A stretch of 64,000 nt of DNA, taken from NCBI RefSeq assembly GCF_044197065.1, contig NZ_JBIQOI010000004.1:186001-250000 (forward strand). Reading direction: 5' to 3'. This document shows, piece by piece, positions 50,866 to 59,966 of this stretch. This DNA comes from Kluyvera ascorbata_C (lineage in GTDB: Bacteria > Pseudomonadota > Gammaproteobacteria > Enterobacterales > Enterobacteriaceae). A program made the position numbers and the translations under genes. The notes beneath the pieces are model-generated. The model searched no databases. It had not been told where the DNA came from and worked only from the letters and a program-made list of their open reading frames with translations. Each line of letters opens with the position of its first letter. Within the stretch, counting starts at the first letter, position 1.

Positions 50866-51420
50866 TTAATTCGTCGCGCCAGTCGCAGGCGTCGCCGTAC
50901 CAGTATGTCCATCTGTAGAACCCTGCGCATCGCCAGAATTCTGATTGTCGCTACCTTTGCTGTTGTAAAGGAACTGGCCAATCAGGTCTTCCAGTACCAT
51001 TGCCGATTTGGTGTCCTGAATGGTACCGCCATCTTTAAGGATAGACGTTCCCAGGTCAGGGTCTTCAAAACCGACGTTCAACGCTAGATACTGTTCACCA
51101 AGCAGGCCAGAGGTACGAATGGCCAGCGAACTGGTATCAGGGATATGGTTATAGCGATCTTCGATGTCGATTGCGACGCGCGGTAAGTACGTTTTCGGAT
51201 CCAGTTCAATATCCGCAACGCGACCAATCACTACGCCGCCAATTCGCACCGGTGAACGGTTTTTCAGGCCGCCGATGTTATCGAAGGTGGCGTAAATGCG
51301 GTAGGTTGGTTCTGATTTCATTGACGAAACGTCCGCCGCCTTCAGGCAGATAAACAGCGCCGCCAGCAGGGCAACCAACAGAAAAATACCGACCCAGATT
51401 TCACTCTTTTTCGTTTGCAT
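50866..51420 (-). CDS. mlaD: MlaD, MCE-domain subunit
   Basis: MlaD forms the hexameric lipid-binding ring of MlaFEDB. The 184-residue protein has one N-terminal membrane anchor (about 8-27) and a single MCE domain (YRIYATFDNIGGLKNRSPVRIGGVVIGRV), followed by the pore-lining LLGEQYLALNVG. The C-terminal tail is rich in Gly, Thr and Ala. It starts four bases after the mlaE stop. Confidence 0.96.
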   Translation of the reverse strand: MQTKKSEIWVGIFLLVALLAALFICLKAADVSSMKSEPTYRIYATFDNIGGLKNRSPVRIGGVVIGRVADIELDPKTYLPRVAIDIEDRYNHIPDTSSLAIRTSGLLGEQYLALNVGFEDPDLGTSILKDGGTIQDTKSAMVLEDLIGQFLYNSKGSDNQNSGDAQGSTDGHTGTATPATGATN

Positions 51421-51424
51421 TCAC

Positions 51425-52207
51425 TCAATTCCCAAACATCAGTGCCGTCAGCACAAAGTCCAGCCCAAGAACCGCCAGCGAGGAGTGCACCACGGTGCGC
51501 GTCGTCGCCCGGCTAATTCCGGCAGAAGTGGGGATCGCATCGTAACCGTTAAATAACGCAATCCATGTCACCGTAATGGCGAAAACAACGCTCTTGATCA
51601 GGCAGTTCACCAGATCCAAACGCCAGTCCACCGCATTTTGCATCGCCGACCAGAAGAACCCGGAATCAATACCTTTCCAGCTTACGCCGACCAGCGAACC
51701 GCCCCAGATGCCGACCGCCACAAAGATAATGGTCAGCAGCGGCAGCGAAATGACGCCAGCCCAGAAGCGAGGAGAGATAACGCGACGTAGCGGATCCACC
51801 GCCATCATCTCCATGCTGGAGAGCTGCTCGGTCGCGCGCATCAGGCCGATTTCCGCAGTCAGTGCCGAGCCTGCGCGTCCCGCAAACAGCAGCGCGGCAA
51901 CGACCGGCCCCAGTTCGCGCAGTAGCGACAGCGCCACCAGCATGCCGAGACTAGTCTCAGCGCTGTAGGTGGTCAGCACGAGGTAACCCTGCAGCCCCAG
52001 CACCATGCCGATAAATACGCCCGACACGATGATGATAACCAGAGAGAGCACGCCGACGTTGTACAGCTGACGCACCAGCAACGGCGCGTGTTTGCGGAAC
52101 TCCGGCTTGCCGACAACGGCATTGAATAACATTAACCCAGCACGCCCAAACGTCGCGACGGTCTTGATCCCGCGATGTCCAAGCGCTGCCAGTGCATTTA
52201 ACAGCAT
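51425..52207 (-). CDS. mlaE: MlaE, permease subunit
   Basis: MlaE is the integral membrane permease of the Mla ABC transporter. The 260-residue length equals E. coli MlaE, with five to six hydrophobic segments and the conserved LSLLRELGPVVAALLFAGRAGSALTAE region that contacts MlaF. I start at ATG 52207 (MLLNALAALGHRG), seven bases after mlaF; the 63 upstream in-frame codons lie inside mlaF. Confidence 0.96.
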   Translation of the reverse strand: MLLNALAALGHRGIKTVATFGRAGLMLFNAVVGKPEFRKHAPLLVRQLYNVGVLSLVIIIVSGVFIGMVLGLQGYLVLTTYSAETSLGMLVALSLLRELGPVVAALLFAGRAGSALTAEIGLMRATEQLSSMEMMAVDPLRRVISPRFWAGVISLPLLTIIFVAVGIWGGSLVGVSWKGIDSGFFWSAMQNAVDWRLDLVNCLIKSVVFAITVTWIALFNGYDAIPTSAGISRATTRTVVHSSLAVLGLDFVLTALMFGN

Positions 52208-52214
52208 AAGTCGA

Positions 52215-53027
52215 TTAACTCCCTGTGCCGATGAGATCGCGGCGATAGTCGCCCGCAGGATAACGGAACGGCACCGGGCCGTCGGCAATACCGTCGAGGA
52301 ACTGACGCACTCGAGGATCGCTGTTTTCCTGCAATGATGAGGCGCTGCCGTGCGCGACAATTTTCTGGTCCGCCACGATATAAGCGTAATCCGCAATGCT
52401 CAGTACTTCCGGCACATCGTGAGAAACCACAATACAGGTGACACCCAGCGCACTGTTGAGTTCAGAAATCAGCTTCACCAGCACCCCCATGGTAATCGGG
52501 TCCTGGCCGACGAAAGGTTCGTCGAACATGATGAGGTCGGGCTCCAGCGCAATTGCACGCGCCAGCGCAGCGCGGCGGGCCATACCGCCAGAGAGTTCCG
52601 ATGGCATCAGCGTTGCTGCACCGCGCAGGCCAACGGCCTCTAGCTTCATCATTACCGTGCTTTTCAGCAGCGGCGCCGGTAAGCGGGTATGCTCACGAAT
52701 GGGATACGCCACGTTATCAAACACGTTCATGTCGGTGAACAGCGCGCCGGACTGAAACAGCATGCTCATACGTTTGCGTACGGTATACAGGCGAGAGCGT
52801 GACATTTTCGGTACGTTCTCACCGTCAAAGAGGATCTCTCCGCTATCCGGGGGGATCTGCCCGCCAATCAGGCGTAACAGCGTGGTCTTGCCAATCCCCG
52901 ACGGCCCCATAATCGCGGTAATTTTGCCGCGCGGTACCGACAGCGAGATATTGTCGAAGATGACCCGATTGCCACGGGAAAACGTGACATCTCGCACCTC
53001 GACCAGATTCTCGGTATTTTGGCTCAT
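52215..53027 (-). CDS. mlaF: MlaF, ATPase subunit
   Basis: MlaF is the ATPase of the phospholipid transporter. The 270-residue protein has the Walker A GPSGIGKTTLL, the signature LSGGMARRAALARAIA, Walker B DLIMFDEPF and the H-loop VSHDVPE. I start at ATG 53027 (MSQNTENLVEVRD), preceded by AAGGTAAG; the longer version adds eleven residues unlike the family. It is the first gene of mlaFEDCB and is divergent from yrbG over a 188-bp gap. Confidence 0.95.
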   Translation of the reverse strand: MSQNTENLVEVRDVTFSRGNRVIFDNISLSVPRGKITAIMGPSGIGKTTLLRLIGGQIPPDSGEILFDGENVPKMSRSRLYTVRKRMSMLFQSGALFTDMNVFDNVAYPIREHTRLPAPLLKSTVMMKLEAVGLRGAATLMPSELSGGMARRAALARAIALEPDLIMFDEPFVGQDPITMGVLVKLISELNSALGVTCIVVSHDVPEVLSIADYAYIVADQKIVAHGSASSLQENSDPRVRQFLDGIADGPVPFRYPAGDYRRDLIGTGS

Positions 53028-53215
53028 AGGCTTACCTTTCCAGGTCCTTAAGTAGGGCAAACTCCTGCTTGCCCCCGCATTCTTACAGAATCCTAACCGC
53101 TCTGGTTAACGAAATCTGGCATTTGTTTTACTTTTCCTGCGCATAAAGTCAAAATTAGGAATTCGTTACGTCCAGACGTGCGGACCGACGATTATACCCG
53201 AATAAAGGACTTTTG

Positions 53216-54190
53216 ATGCTCTTAGCCACGGCTCTGTTAATTATTGGTTTACTTCTGGTGGTCTACAGCGCCGACCGCCTCGTGTATTCCGCCTCCATTC
53301 TGTGCCGTGCTTTAGGTGTCCCTCCCCTGATTATAGGTATAACCGTTGTCAGCATCGGAACCTCACTGCCGGAAATCATCGTCTCTGCTGCCGCCTCGCT
53401 GCACGGGCAGGTCGATCTGGCCATCGGTACCGCCGTCGGCTCTAATATCGTCAACATTCTGCTGATTCTTGGGCTCACCGCCCTGTTCCACCCATTTACC
53501 GTGCATTCTGATATTCTGCGCCGCGAATTACCGTTAATGTTGGTAGTAAGCCTGGTCGCCGGGTATGTCCTGTATGATGGAGAACTGTCCTGGTTTGACG
53601 GTGTTTTTTTATTTATTCTGGCCGGATTGTGGCTGTTGTTTATCATTAAAATAGCCCGCCTCGCCGAACGTCAGGGTAACGACAAATTTACCCAGGAGCA
53701 GTTATCCGAACTGCCCCGCGACGGTTCTCTGCCCGTCGCCTGTTTATGGCTTGGCGTCGCGCTGATTATCATGCCGATGGCAACCAGAATGGTCATCGAT
53801 AACGCTACCGTGCTGGCGAACTACTTCGCCATGAGCGAACTGACCATCGGCCTGACGGTTATCGCGTTGGGCACCAGTCTGCCGGAGTTGGCAACCGCTA
53901 TCGCTGGCGTGCGCAAAGGTGAAAACGATATTGCCGTCGGCAACATTATCGGCTCAAACTTCTTTAATATAGCTATCGTACTGGGGATCCCCGCCCTCAT
54001 CGCACCGGGGACGTTTAACCCCCTCGCGTTTACCCGCGACTATGGCGTAATGATGCTGGTCAGCGTGGTCTTCGCTCTGCTTTGCTGGCGTCGACGCCAG
54101 GTAGGCCGCGTCGCCGGTTTACTGTTAATCAGCGGGTTTGTGGTATGGCTGGCGCTGCTTTACTGGGGCACGCCGCTTTTCATCGATTGA
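53216..54190 (+). CDS. yrbG: YrbG, Na+/Ca2+ exchanger-family protein
   Basis: This predicted inner-membrane cation antiporter has 324 residues and about ten membrane segments. The two inverted alpha repeats typical of the CaCA family are clear: VVSIGTSLPEIIVSAAAS and VIALGTSLPELATAIAG, each with the G-T-S-L-P-E ion-binding motif. The ATG at 53216 follows AAAGGAC; a TTG one codon upstream is an alternative. It opens the kdsD-lpt-rpoN series and is not required for LPS transport in E. coli. Confidence 0.93.
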   Translation: MLLATALLIIGLLLVVYSADRLVYSASILCRALGVPPLIIGITVVSIGTSLPEIIVSAAASLHGQVDLAIGTAVGSNIVNILLILGLTALFHPFTVHSDILRRELPLMLVVSLVAGYVLYDGELSWFDGVFLFILAGLWLLFIIKIARLAERQGNDKFTQEQLSELPRDGSLPVACLWLGVALIIMPMATRMVIDNATVLANYFAMSELTIGLTVIALGTSLPELATAIAGVRKGENDIAVGNIIGSNFFNIAIVLGIPALIAPGTFNPLAFTRDYGVMMLVSVVFALLCWRRRQVGRVAGLLLISGFVVWLALLYWGTPLFID

Positions 54191-54204
54191 ACTGGGATAA
54201 CACT

Positions 54205-55191
54205 ATGTCGCAAATAGATTTGCCGTCAGATTTCGACTTCCAGCAGGCAGGGAGAGACGTTCTGGCGATTGAACGGGAAGGGCTGGAACAGCTTGATCAA
54301 TACATTAATCAGGACTTTAGCGAAGCCTGCGAGAAGATCTTCTACTGCACTGGCAAAGTTGTCGTCATGGGAATGGGCAAATCCGGGCATATTGGCCGCA
54401 AGATGGCAGCCACCTTCGCCAGCACCGGTACTTCTGCGTTTTTTGTTCACCCTGGTGAGGCAGCGCACGGCGATTTAGGCATGGTAACGCCCCAGGATGT
54501 GGTGATTGCCCTGTCCAACTCCGGCGAGTCTAATGAAATTCTGGCGCTGATCCCGGTTTTAAAACGTCTGCGCGTCCCGCTTATCTGTATGACCAGCCGA
54601 CCAGACAGCAGCATGGGCCGCGCGGCGGATATTCATTTATGCGTCAAAGTCCCGCGTGAAGCCTGCCCGTTAGGGCTCGCCCCAACGTCAAGCACCACCG
54701 CAGCGCTGGTAATGGGAGATGCGCTGGCCGTTGCGTTGCTGAAAGCACGCGGCTTTACCGCCGAAGATTTTGCGCTCTCCCACCCCGGTGGCGCATTAGG
54801 TCGCAAGCTTCTGCTACGCGTTAACGATATTATGCATACTGGCGATGAGATACCGCACGTCAGCGTTGATGCCTCACTGCGCGATGCCCTGCTGGAAATT
54901 ACCCGAAAAAATCTGGGTATGACGGCCATCTGCGATGACAACATGCAGATCAAAGGTATTTTCACCGACGGCGACCTGCGACGCATCTTTGATACCGGTG
55001 CCGATGTGCGCAGCCTCGGCATTGCCGACGTCATGACGCCGGGCGGCATTCGTATTCGCCCCGGCATGCTGGCGGTCGATGCGCTGAACCTGATGCAATC
55101 CCGTCATATCACCTGCGTGCTGGTTGCCGATGGCGACCATCTGCTAGGTGTGATACATATGCACGACCTACTGCGCGCAGGCGTAGTGTAA
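54205..55191 (+). CDS. kdsD: KdsD, D-arabinose 5-phosphate isomerase
   Basis: KdsD converts ribulose 5-phosphate to arabinose 5-phosphate, the first step of KDO synthesis for LPS. The 328-residue protein equals the E. coli length. It has an SIS domain (VVVMGMGKSGHIGRKMAATFAST and ALSNSGESNEI) and two C-terminal CBS domains (about 205-328). The start at ATG 54205 lies 14 bases past the yrbG stop. The upstream in-frame extension overlaps yrbG and is not real. Confidence 0.97.
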   Translation: MSQIDLPSDFDFQQAGRDVLAIEREGLEQLDQYINQDFSEACEKIFYCTGKVVVMGMGKSGHIGRKMAATFASTGTSAFFVHPGEAAHGDLGMVTPQDVVIALSNSGESNEILALIPVLKRLRVPLICMTSRPDSSMGRAADIHLCVKVPREACPLGLAPTSSTTAALVMGDALAVALLKARGFTAEDFALSHPGGALGRKLLLRVNDIMHTGDEIPHVSVDASLRDALLEITRKNLGMTAICDDNMQIKGIFTDGDLRRIFDTGADVRSLGIADVMTPGGIRIRPGMLAVDALNLMQSRHITCVLVADGDHLLGVIHMHDLLRAGVV

Positions 55192-55206
55192 TCAAGGATA
55201 TAAAGA

Positions 55207-55773
55207 ATGAGTAATGCTGTCGCATCGGTCGCCACCTGTTATGGCCCGGTGAGTCCACAATTTATGGCGAAGGCGGAGAAAATCCGCCTGCTTATCCTCG
55301 ACGTCGACGGGGTGCTTTCTGACGGCCTGATTTACATGGGCAACAGCGGTGAAGAACTCAAAGCGTTTAACGTCCGCGACGGCTATGGCGTTCGCTGTGC
55401 GCTTACTTCGGATATCGAAGTAGCGATAATTACCGGGCGAAAAGCTAAACTGTTAGAAGACCGCTGTGCGACGCTTGGCATCACCCATCTTTACCAGGGG
55501 CAGTCCGATAAACTGATTGCCTATCGTGAGCTACTCGCTACGCTGAACCTTCAGCCAGAAGAGGTCGCCTACGTCGGCGATGATCTGATTGACTGGCCGG
55601 TGATGGCGGAAATTGGCCTCAGCGTTGCGGTGGCGGATGCACACCCGCTGCTGTTGCCTCGCGCCGATTATGTGACGCGTATTGCAGGCGGCCGCGGTGC
55701 CGTTCGTGAAGTCTGTGACCTGCTGCTGATGGCGCAAGGGAAGCTGGAAGAAGCCAAAGGGCAATCGATATGA
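55207..55773 (+). CDS. kdsC: KdsC, KDO 8-phosphate phosphatase
   Basis: KdsC removes the phosphate from KDO 8-phosphate. The 188-residue protein is a HAD-superfamily C0 phosphatase without a cap: the nucleophile motif is LILDVDGVLSDG, followed by IITGRKAKLLEDR and the metal-binding YVGDDLIDWPVM. Its stop overlaps the lptC start (ATGA), so the two are coupled. Confidence 0.97.
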   Translation: MSNAVASVATCYGPVSPQFMAKAEKIRLLILDVDGVLSDGLIYMGNSGEELKAFNVRDGYGVRCALTSDIEVAIITGRKAKLLEDRCATLGITHLYQGQSDKLIAYRELLATLNLQPEEVAYVGDDLIDWPVMAEIGLSVAVADAHPLLLPRADYVTRIAGGRGAVREVCDLLLMAQGKLEEAKGQSI

Positions 55774-56345
55774 GTAAAACCAGACGTTGGGTTATTATTG
55801 TGCTATCGCTGGTTGCGCTTGTCCTGATCGGCCTGAACCTTGCCGATAACGACGACAGCAGCCAGGTGGTGATTAACGCAAACGATCCAACCTATCAAAG
55901 CGAACATACCGACACCGTGGTGTACAGTCCCGAAGGCGCACTGAGCTACCGGTTAACCGCCGAGCATGTGGAGTATTTTTCCGATCAGGCAATATCGTGG
56001 TTTACCCACCCATTCCTGACCACCTTTGACGCGAATAAAGTACCAACCTGGTCGATTAAAGCCGATAAAGCCAAGCTGACTAACGACCGCATGCTCTATC
56101 TCTACGGGCACGTTGAAATCAACGCGCTGACAGAAGACGCACAACTGCGTAAGATTACGACGGATAATGCCCAGGTGAACCTGACGACTCAGGATGTTTC
56201 CTCTGACGATCTGGTGACGTTATACGGAACAACATTTAATTCCAGCGGCCTGAAAATGCGCGGCAATTTACGCAGCAAGAACGCCGAGTTGATTGAAAAG
56301 GTTAGAACCTCTTATGAAATTCAGAACAAACAAACTCAGCCTTAA
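55770..56345 (+). CDS. lptC: LptC, LPS transport bitopic protein
   Basis: LptC anchors the periplasmic LPS bridge to the inner-membrane LptBFG complex. The 191-residue protein has the E. coli length, one N-terminal membrane segment (about 7-25) and a beta-jellyroll periplasmic domain, with the conserved YSPEGALSYRLTAEHVEYF and LYLYGHVEINALTED. It overlaps kdsC by four bases and lptA by 32 bases. Confidence 0.96.
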   Translation: MSKTRRWVIIVLSLVALVLIGLNLADNDDSSQVVINANDPTYQSEHTDTVVYSPEGALSYRLTAEHVEYFSDQAISWFTHPFLTTFDANKVPTWSIKADKAKLTNDRMLYLYGHVEINALTEDAQLRKITTDNAQVNLTTQDVSSDDLVTLYGTTFNSSGLKMRGNLRSKNAELIEKVRTSYEIQNKQTQP

Positions 56346-56868
56346 GCTGGCACTTGCCGGTTCTTTGCTGGCCGCCAGCCTGCCGGCCATGGCGCTTACC
56401 GGCGATACCAATCAGCCGATTCATATTGAATCCGATCAGCAGTCGCTGGATATGCAGGGCAACATCGTCACCTTCACCGGTAACGTCGTCGTGACCCAGG
56501 GCAGTATCAAAATTAACGCCGATAAGGTTGTCGTGACCCGTCCGGCAGACCAGAAAGGCAAAGAAGTCATCGATGGTTACGGTAACCCCGCGACCTTCTA
56601 CCAGATGCAGGACAACGGCAAGCCGGTAAAAGGCCGCGCCTCGAAAATGCATTACGAACTGGCTAACGACTTCGTGGTGCTGACCGGCAACGCTTACCTT
56701 GAGCAGTTGGATAGCAATATCAAAGGCGACAAGATCACCTATCTGGTCAAAGAGCAAAAAATGCAGGCGTTTAGTGATAAAGGCCGACGCGTGACCACCG
56801 TTCTGGTTCCGTCGCAGCTACAGGACAAATCCAAAGACCAGGCTCCGGCACAGAAAAAGAGTAACTAA
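56314..56868 (+). CDS. lptA: LptA, periplasmic LPS transport protein
   Basis: LptA polymerises into the periplasmic bridge that carries LPS to LptD. The 184-residue precursor has a signal peptide (cleavage near AMA-LTGD) and the OstA-like beta-jellyroll (INADKVVVTRPADQ, GYGNPATFYQM, KMHYELANDFVVLTGNAYLEQ). I start at MKFRTNKLSLK (56314), seven codons after an earlier in-frame ATG; both are inside lptC. E. coli LptA is one residue longer. lptB follows after six bases. Confidence 0.96.
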   Translation: MKFRTNKLSLKLALAGSLLAASLPAMALTGDTNQPIHIESDQQSLDMQGNIVTFTGNVVVTQGSIKINADKVVVTRPADQKGKEVIDGYGNPATFYQMQDNGKPVKGRASKMHYELANDFVVLTGNAYLEQLDSNIKGDKITYLVKEQKMQAFSDKGRRVTTVLVPSQLQDKSKDQAPAQKKSN

Positions 56869-56874
56869 TTCGTT

Positions 56875-57600
56875 ATGGCGACATTAACTGCAAAAAATCT
56901 GGCAAAAGCCTACAAAGGCCGCCGCGTCGTGGAAGATGTCAGTCTGACCGTGAACTCCGGTGAGATTGTGGGCCTGCTTGGGCCAAACGGCGCGGGTAAA
57001 ACCACCACCTTCTACATGGTAGTAGGGATAGTTCCGCGCGATGCCGGCAACATCATCATCGACGATGAAGACATCAGCCTGCTGCCGCTGCACGCCCGCG
57101 CGCGTCGCGGCATTGGCTATCTGCCGCAGGAAGCCTCGATCTTCCGCCGTCTGAGCGTCTATGACAACCTGATGGCGGTGCTGCAGATCCGTGACGATCT
57201 GAGCAACGAGCAGCGCGAAGACCGCGCCAAAGAGCTGATGGAAGAGTTCCACATCGAGCATCTGCGCGACAGCCTGGGCCAGGCGCTTTCCGGCGGTGAA
57301 CGTCGCCGCGTTGAAATCGCCCGTGCGCTGGCGGCAAACCCGAAATTTATCCTGCTGGATGAACCGTTTGCCGGCGTTGACCCGATCTCCGTTATCGATA
57401 TCAAACGCATCATCGAACACCTTCGCGACAGCGGCCTTGGCGTGCTTATCACCGACCACAACGTACGTGAAACGCTGGCCGTATGTGAACGAGCCTATAT
57501 CGTCAGCCAGGGGCACCTGATTGCCCACGGCACCCCGCAGGAGATCCTACAAGACGAACATGTTAAACGCGTGTATCTTGGGGAAGACTTCAGACTCTGA
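56875..57600 (+). CDS. lptB: LptB, LPS transport ATPase
   Basis: LptB powers extraction of LPS from the inner membrane as part of LptB2FGC. The 241-residue length equals E. coli LptB. The ABC motifs are complete: Walker A LLGPNGAGKTTTFYM, Q-loop YLPQEASIF, signature ALSGGERRRVEIARALA, Walker B FILLDEPFAGVDP and the H-loop ITDHNV. It lies six bases after lptA and 45 before rpoN. Confidence 0.98.
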   Translation: MATLTAKNLAKAYKGRRVVEDVSLTVNSGEIVGLLGPNGAGKTTTFYMVVGIVPRDAGNIIIDDEDISLLPLHARARRGIGYLPQEASIFRRLSVYDNLMAVLQIRDDLSNEQREDRAKELMEEFHIEHLRDSLGQALSGGERRRVEIARALAANPKFILLDEPFAGVDPISVIDIKRIIEHLRDSGLGVLITDHNVRETLAVCERAYIVSQGHLIAHGTPQEILQDEHVKRVYLGEDFRL

Positions 57601-57645
57601 TAGGGTAGTGGTTTACGACGTTAGCGGGAGATATTCGTTCTGAAC

Positions 57646-59079
57646 ATGAAGCAAGGTTTGCAATTAAGGCTCAGCCAACAGCTTGCCATGACGCCACAAC
57701 TGCAGCAGGCAATCCGTCTGTTGCAATTGTCTACGCTGGAACTTCAGCAGGAACTCCAGCAAGCGCTGGAGAGCAACCCCCTGCTTGAGCAAACCGATCT
57801 TCACGAAGAAGTAGAGACCCAGGAAACCGTCGATAACGAAACGCTGGACAGCGTCGATGCGCTGGAAAAGCCCGATATGCCCGAAGAGCTGCCGCTCGAC
57901 GCCAGCTGGGATGAAATCTACACCGCCGGTACCCCTTCCGGAACCGGGGCGGATTATCAGGACGATGAACTGCCGGTGTATCAGGGTGAAACCACCCAGT
58001 CACTGCAAGATTATCTGATGTGGCAAGTTGAGCTCACGCCGTTTACCGATACCGACCGGGCAATTGCGACATCGATTGTCGACGCGGTAGACGATACCGG
58101 CTATCTCACCGTCACGGTGGAAGACATTCATGAAGGCATTGGCGATGACGAGATTGGTCTCGATGAAGTGGAAGCCGTGCTTAAGCGGATCCAGCGATTC
58201 GATCCGGTCGGCGTCGCCGCTAAAGATCTCCGCGATTGCCTGCTGATCCAGCTTTCTCAGTTCTCTCCTACTACGCCACGCATTGACGAAGCCCGCCTGA
58301 TTATCAGCGATCATCTCGATCTGCTCGCTAATCATGACTTCCGCTCGCTGATGCGCGTCACTCGTCTGAAAGAAGACGTGTTGAAAGAGGCGGTGGATCT
58401 GATCCAATCATTGGATCCGCGCCCGGGCCAATCGATCCAGACCGGCGAGCCGGAATACGTGATCCCTGACGTGCTGGTGCGCAAAGTGAATGGCCGCTGG
58501 GCCGTTGAATTGAACGCCGACAGCATCCCGCGCCTGCAAATCAACCAGCACTATGCGGCAATGTGTAACAACGCCCGTAATGACGCCGACAGTCAGTTTA
58601 TCCGCAGCAACCTGCAGGATGCGAAGTGGCTGATTAAGAGTCTTGAGAGCCGCAACGATACGCTGCTGCGGGTAAGCCGCTGCATCGTAGAGCAACAACA
58701 GGCCTTTTTCGATCTCGGCGAAGAGTATATGAAACCGATGGTGCTGGCGGACATCGCCCAGACCGTCGAAATGCACGAGTCCACGATTTCGCGTGTTACC
58801 ACGCAAAAGTATTTGCATAGCCCACGAGGCATTTTCGAGCTTAAGTATTTCTTTTCCAGTCACGTCAGCACCGAGGGCGGCGGCGAAGCCTCGTCCACGG
58901 CGATTCGCGCACTGGTTAAGAAATTAATTGCCGCTGAGAACCCGGCAAAACCACTGAGCGACAGTAAACTGACCACCATGCTCTCTGAACAGGGTATCAT
59001 GGTGGCACGGCGTACCGTTGCAAAGTACCGAGAGTCTTTATCCATCCCGCCGTCTAACCAGCGTAAACAACTGGTCTGA
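57646..59079 (+). CDS. rpoN: RNA polymerase sigma-54 factor
   Basis: RpoN directs polymerase to -24/-12 promoters, which need enhancer-binding ATPases. The 477-residue protein equals E. coli RpoN. Region I is glutamine/leucine-rich (MKQGLQLRLSQQLAMTPQLQQA), region II is acidic, and the C-terminus has the RpoN box ARRTVAKYRE within MVARRTVAKYRESLSIP. In E. coli it is expressed at a low constant level; downstream genes hpf, ptsN, rapZ and npr follow closely. Confidence 0.98.
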   Translation: MKQGLQLRLSQQLAMTPQLQQAIRLLQLSTLELQQELQQALESNPLLEQTDLHEEVETQETVDNETLDSVDALEKPDMPEELPLDASWDEIYTAGTPSGTGADYQDDELPVYQGETTQSLQDYLMWQVELTPFTDTDRAIATSIVDAVDDTGYLTVTVEDIHEGIGDDEIGLDEVEAVLKRIQRFDPVGVAAKDLRDCLLIQLSQFSPTTPRIDEARLIISDHLDLLANHDFRSLMRVTRLKEDVLKEAVDLIQSLDPRPGQSIQTGEPEYVIPDVLVRKVNGRWAVELNADSIPRLQINQHYAAMCNNARNDADSQFIRSNLQDAKWLIKSLESRNDTLLRVSRCIVEQQQAFFDLGEEYMKPMVLADIAQTVEMHESTISRVTTQKYLHSPRGIFELKYFFSSHVSTEGGGEASSTAIRALVKKLIAAENPAKPLSDSKLTTMLSEQGIMVARRTVAKYRESLSIPPSNQRKQLV

Positions 59080-59101
59080 CACAACTGATAAGGAAGACAC
59101 T

Positions 59102-59389
59102 ATGCAGCTCAACATCACTGGACACAACGTCGAAATTACCGATGCGATGCGCGAATTTGTGAATGCGAAATTCGCTAAGCTCGAACAGTATTTCGAGAGG
59201 ATCAATCAGGTCTACATTGTGTTAAAGGTGGAGAAATTGACGCACATCTCGGACGCCACATTGCACGTTAACGGGGGCGAACTTCATGCCAGCGCGGAAG
59301 GGCAGGATATGTACGCCGCCATCGACAGTTTGATTGATAAACTGGCGAGACAGTTAAACAAGCATAAAGATAAACTAAAACAACATTGA
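59102..59389 (+). CDS. hpf: HPF, ribosome hibernation promoting factor (short form)
   Basis: Short HPF stabilises 100S ribosome dimers in stationary phase together with RMF. The 95-residue protein has the S30AE domain (MQLNITGHNVEITDAMREFVNAKF, HVNGGELHASAEGQDMYAAIDSLIDKL) and the basic tail KHKDKLKQH. The ATG at 59102 follows AAGGAAGACACT, 22 bases past the rpoN stop. A CGCCCG...CGGGCG hairpin (59412-59437 region) lies between it and ptsN. Confidence 0.97.
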   Translation: MQLNITGHNVEITDAMREFVNAKFAKLEQYFERINQVYIVLKVEKLTHISDATLHVNGGELHASAEGQDMYAAIDSLIDKLARQLNKHKDKLKQH

Positions 59390-59444
59390 TTGTCCGAGCA
59401 GTCGCCCGATATGCCCGCATACCGGGCGATGCTTAGGTGAAATT

Positions 59445-59933
59445 ATGACAAATAACGATTCGGCTCTTCAACTGAGCAATGTCCTTAACCAGGAATGTAC
59501 CCGCAGTGCTGTGCACTGTCAGAGTAAAAAACGCGCGCTGGAAATCATCAGCGAGCTGGCGGCAAAACAGCTGAGCCTGCCTCCGCAGGTGGTCTTTGAG
59601 GCGATTTTGACCCGCGAGAAGATGGGCAGTACCGGTATTGGTAACGGTATCGCTATTCCTCACGGCAAGCTGGAAGAAGATACGCTGCGCGCGGTTGGTG
59701 TATTTGTGCAGCTGGAAACCCCGATCGCCTTTGATGCTATCGACAATCAGCCTGTCGATTTACTCTTTGCGCTCCTGGTGCCGGCAGACCAGACCAAAAC
59801 CCACCTGCATACGCTTTCTCTGGTGGCAAAACGTCTGGCGGATAAAACCATTTGCCGTCGTCTGCGTGCCGCACAGAGCGACGAAGAGCTGTATCAAATC
59901 ATCACCGATACGGAAACCCACGATGATGCGTAA
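59445..59933 (+). CDS. ptsN: PtsN, nitrogen PTS enzyme IIA
   Basis: EIIA-Ntr is the terminal phospho-acceptor of the nitrogen-related PTS and regulates potassium transport (TrkA, KdpD) and other targets. The 162-residue protein keeps the phosphorylated histidine at position 73 in GIGNGIAIPHGKLE. E. coli PtsN is one residue longer. It lies in the conserved rpoN-hpf-ptsN-rapZ-npr cluster and is followed after 33 bases by rapZ. Confidence 0.97.
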   Translation: MTNNDSALQLSNVLNQECTRSAVHCQSKKRALEIISELAAKQLSLPPQVVFEAILTREKMGSTGIGNGIAIPHGKLEEDTLRAVGVFVQLETPIAFDAIDNQPVDLLFALLVPADQTKTHLHTLSLVAKRLADKTICRRLRAAQSDEELYQIITDTETHDDA

Positions 59934-59966
59934 TGGACATCACGTCGTACTGAGGAGAAACGGTAC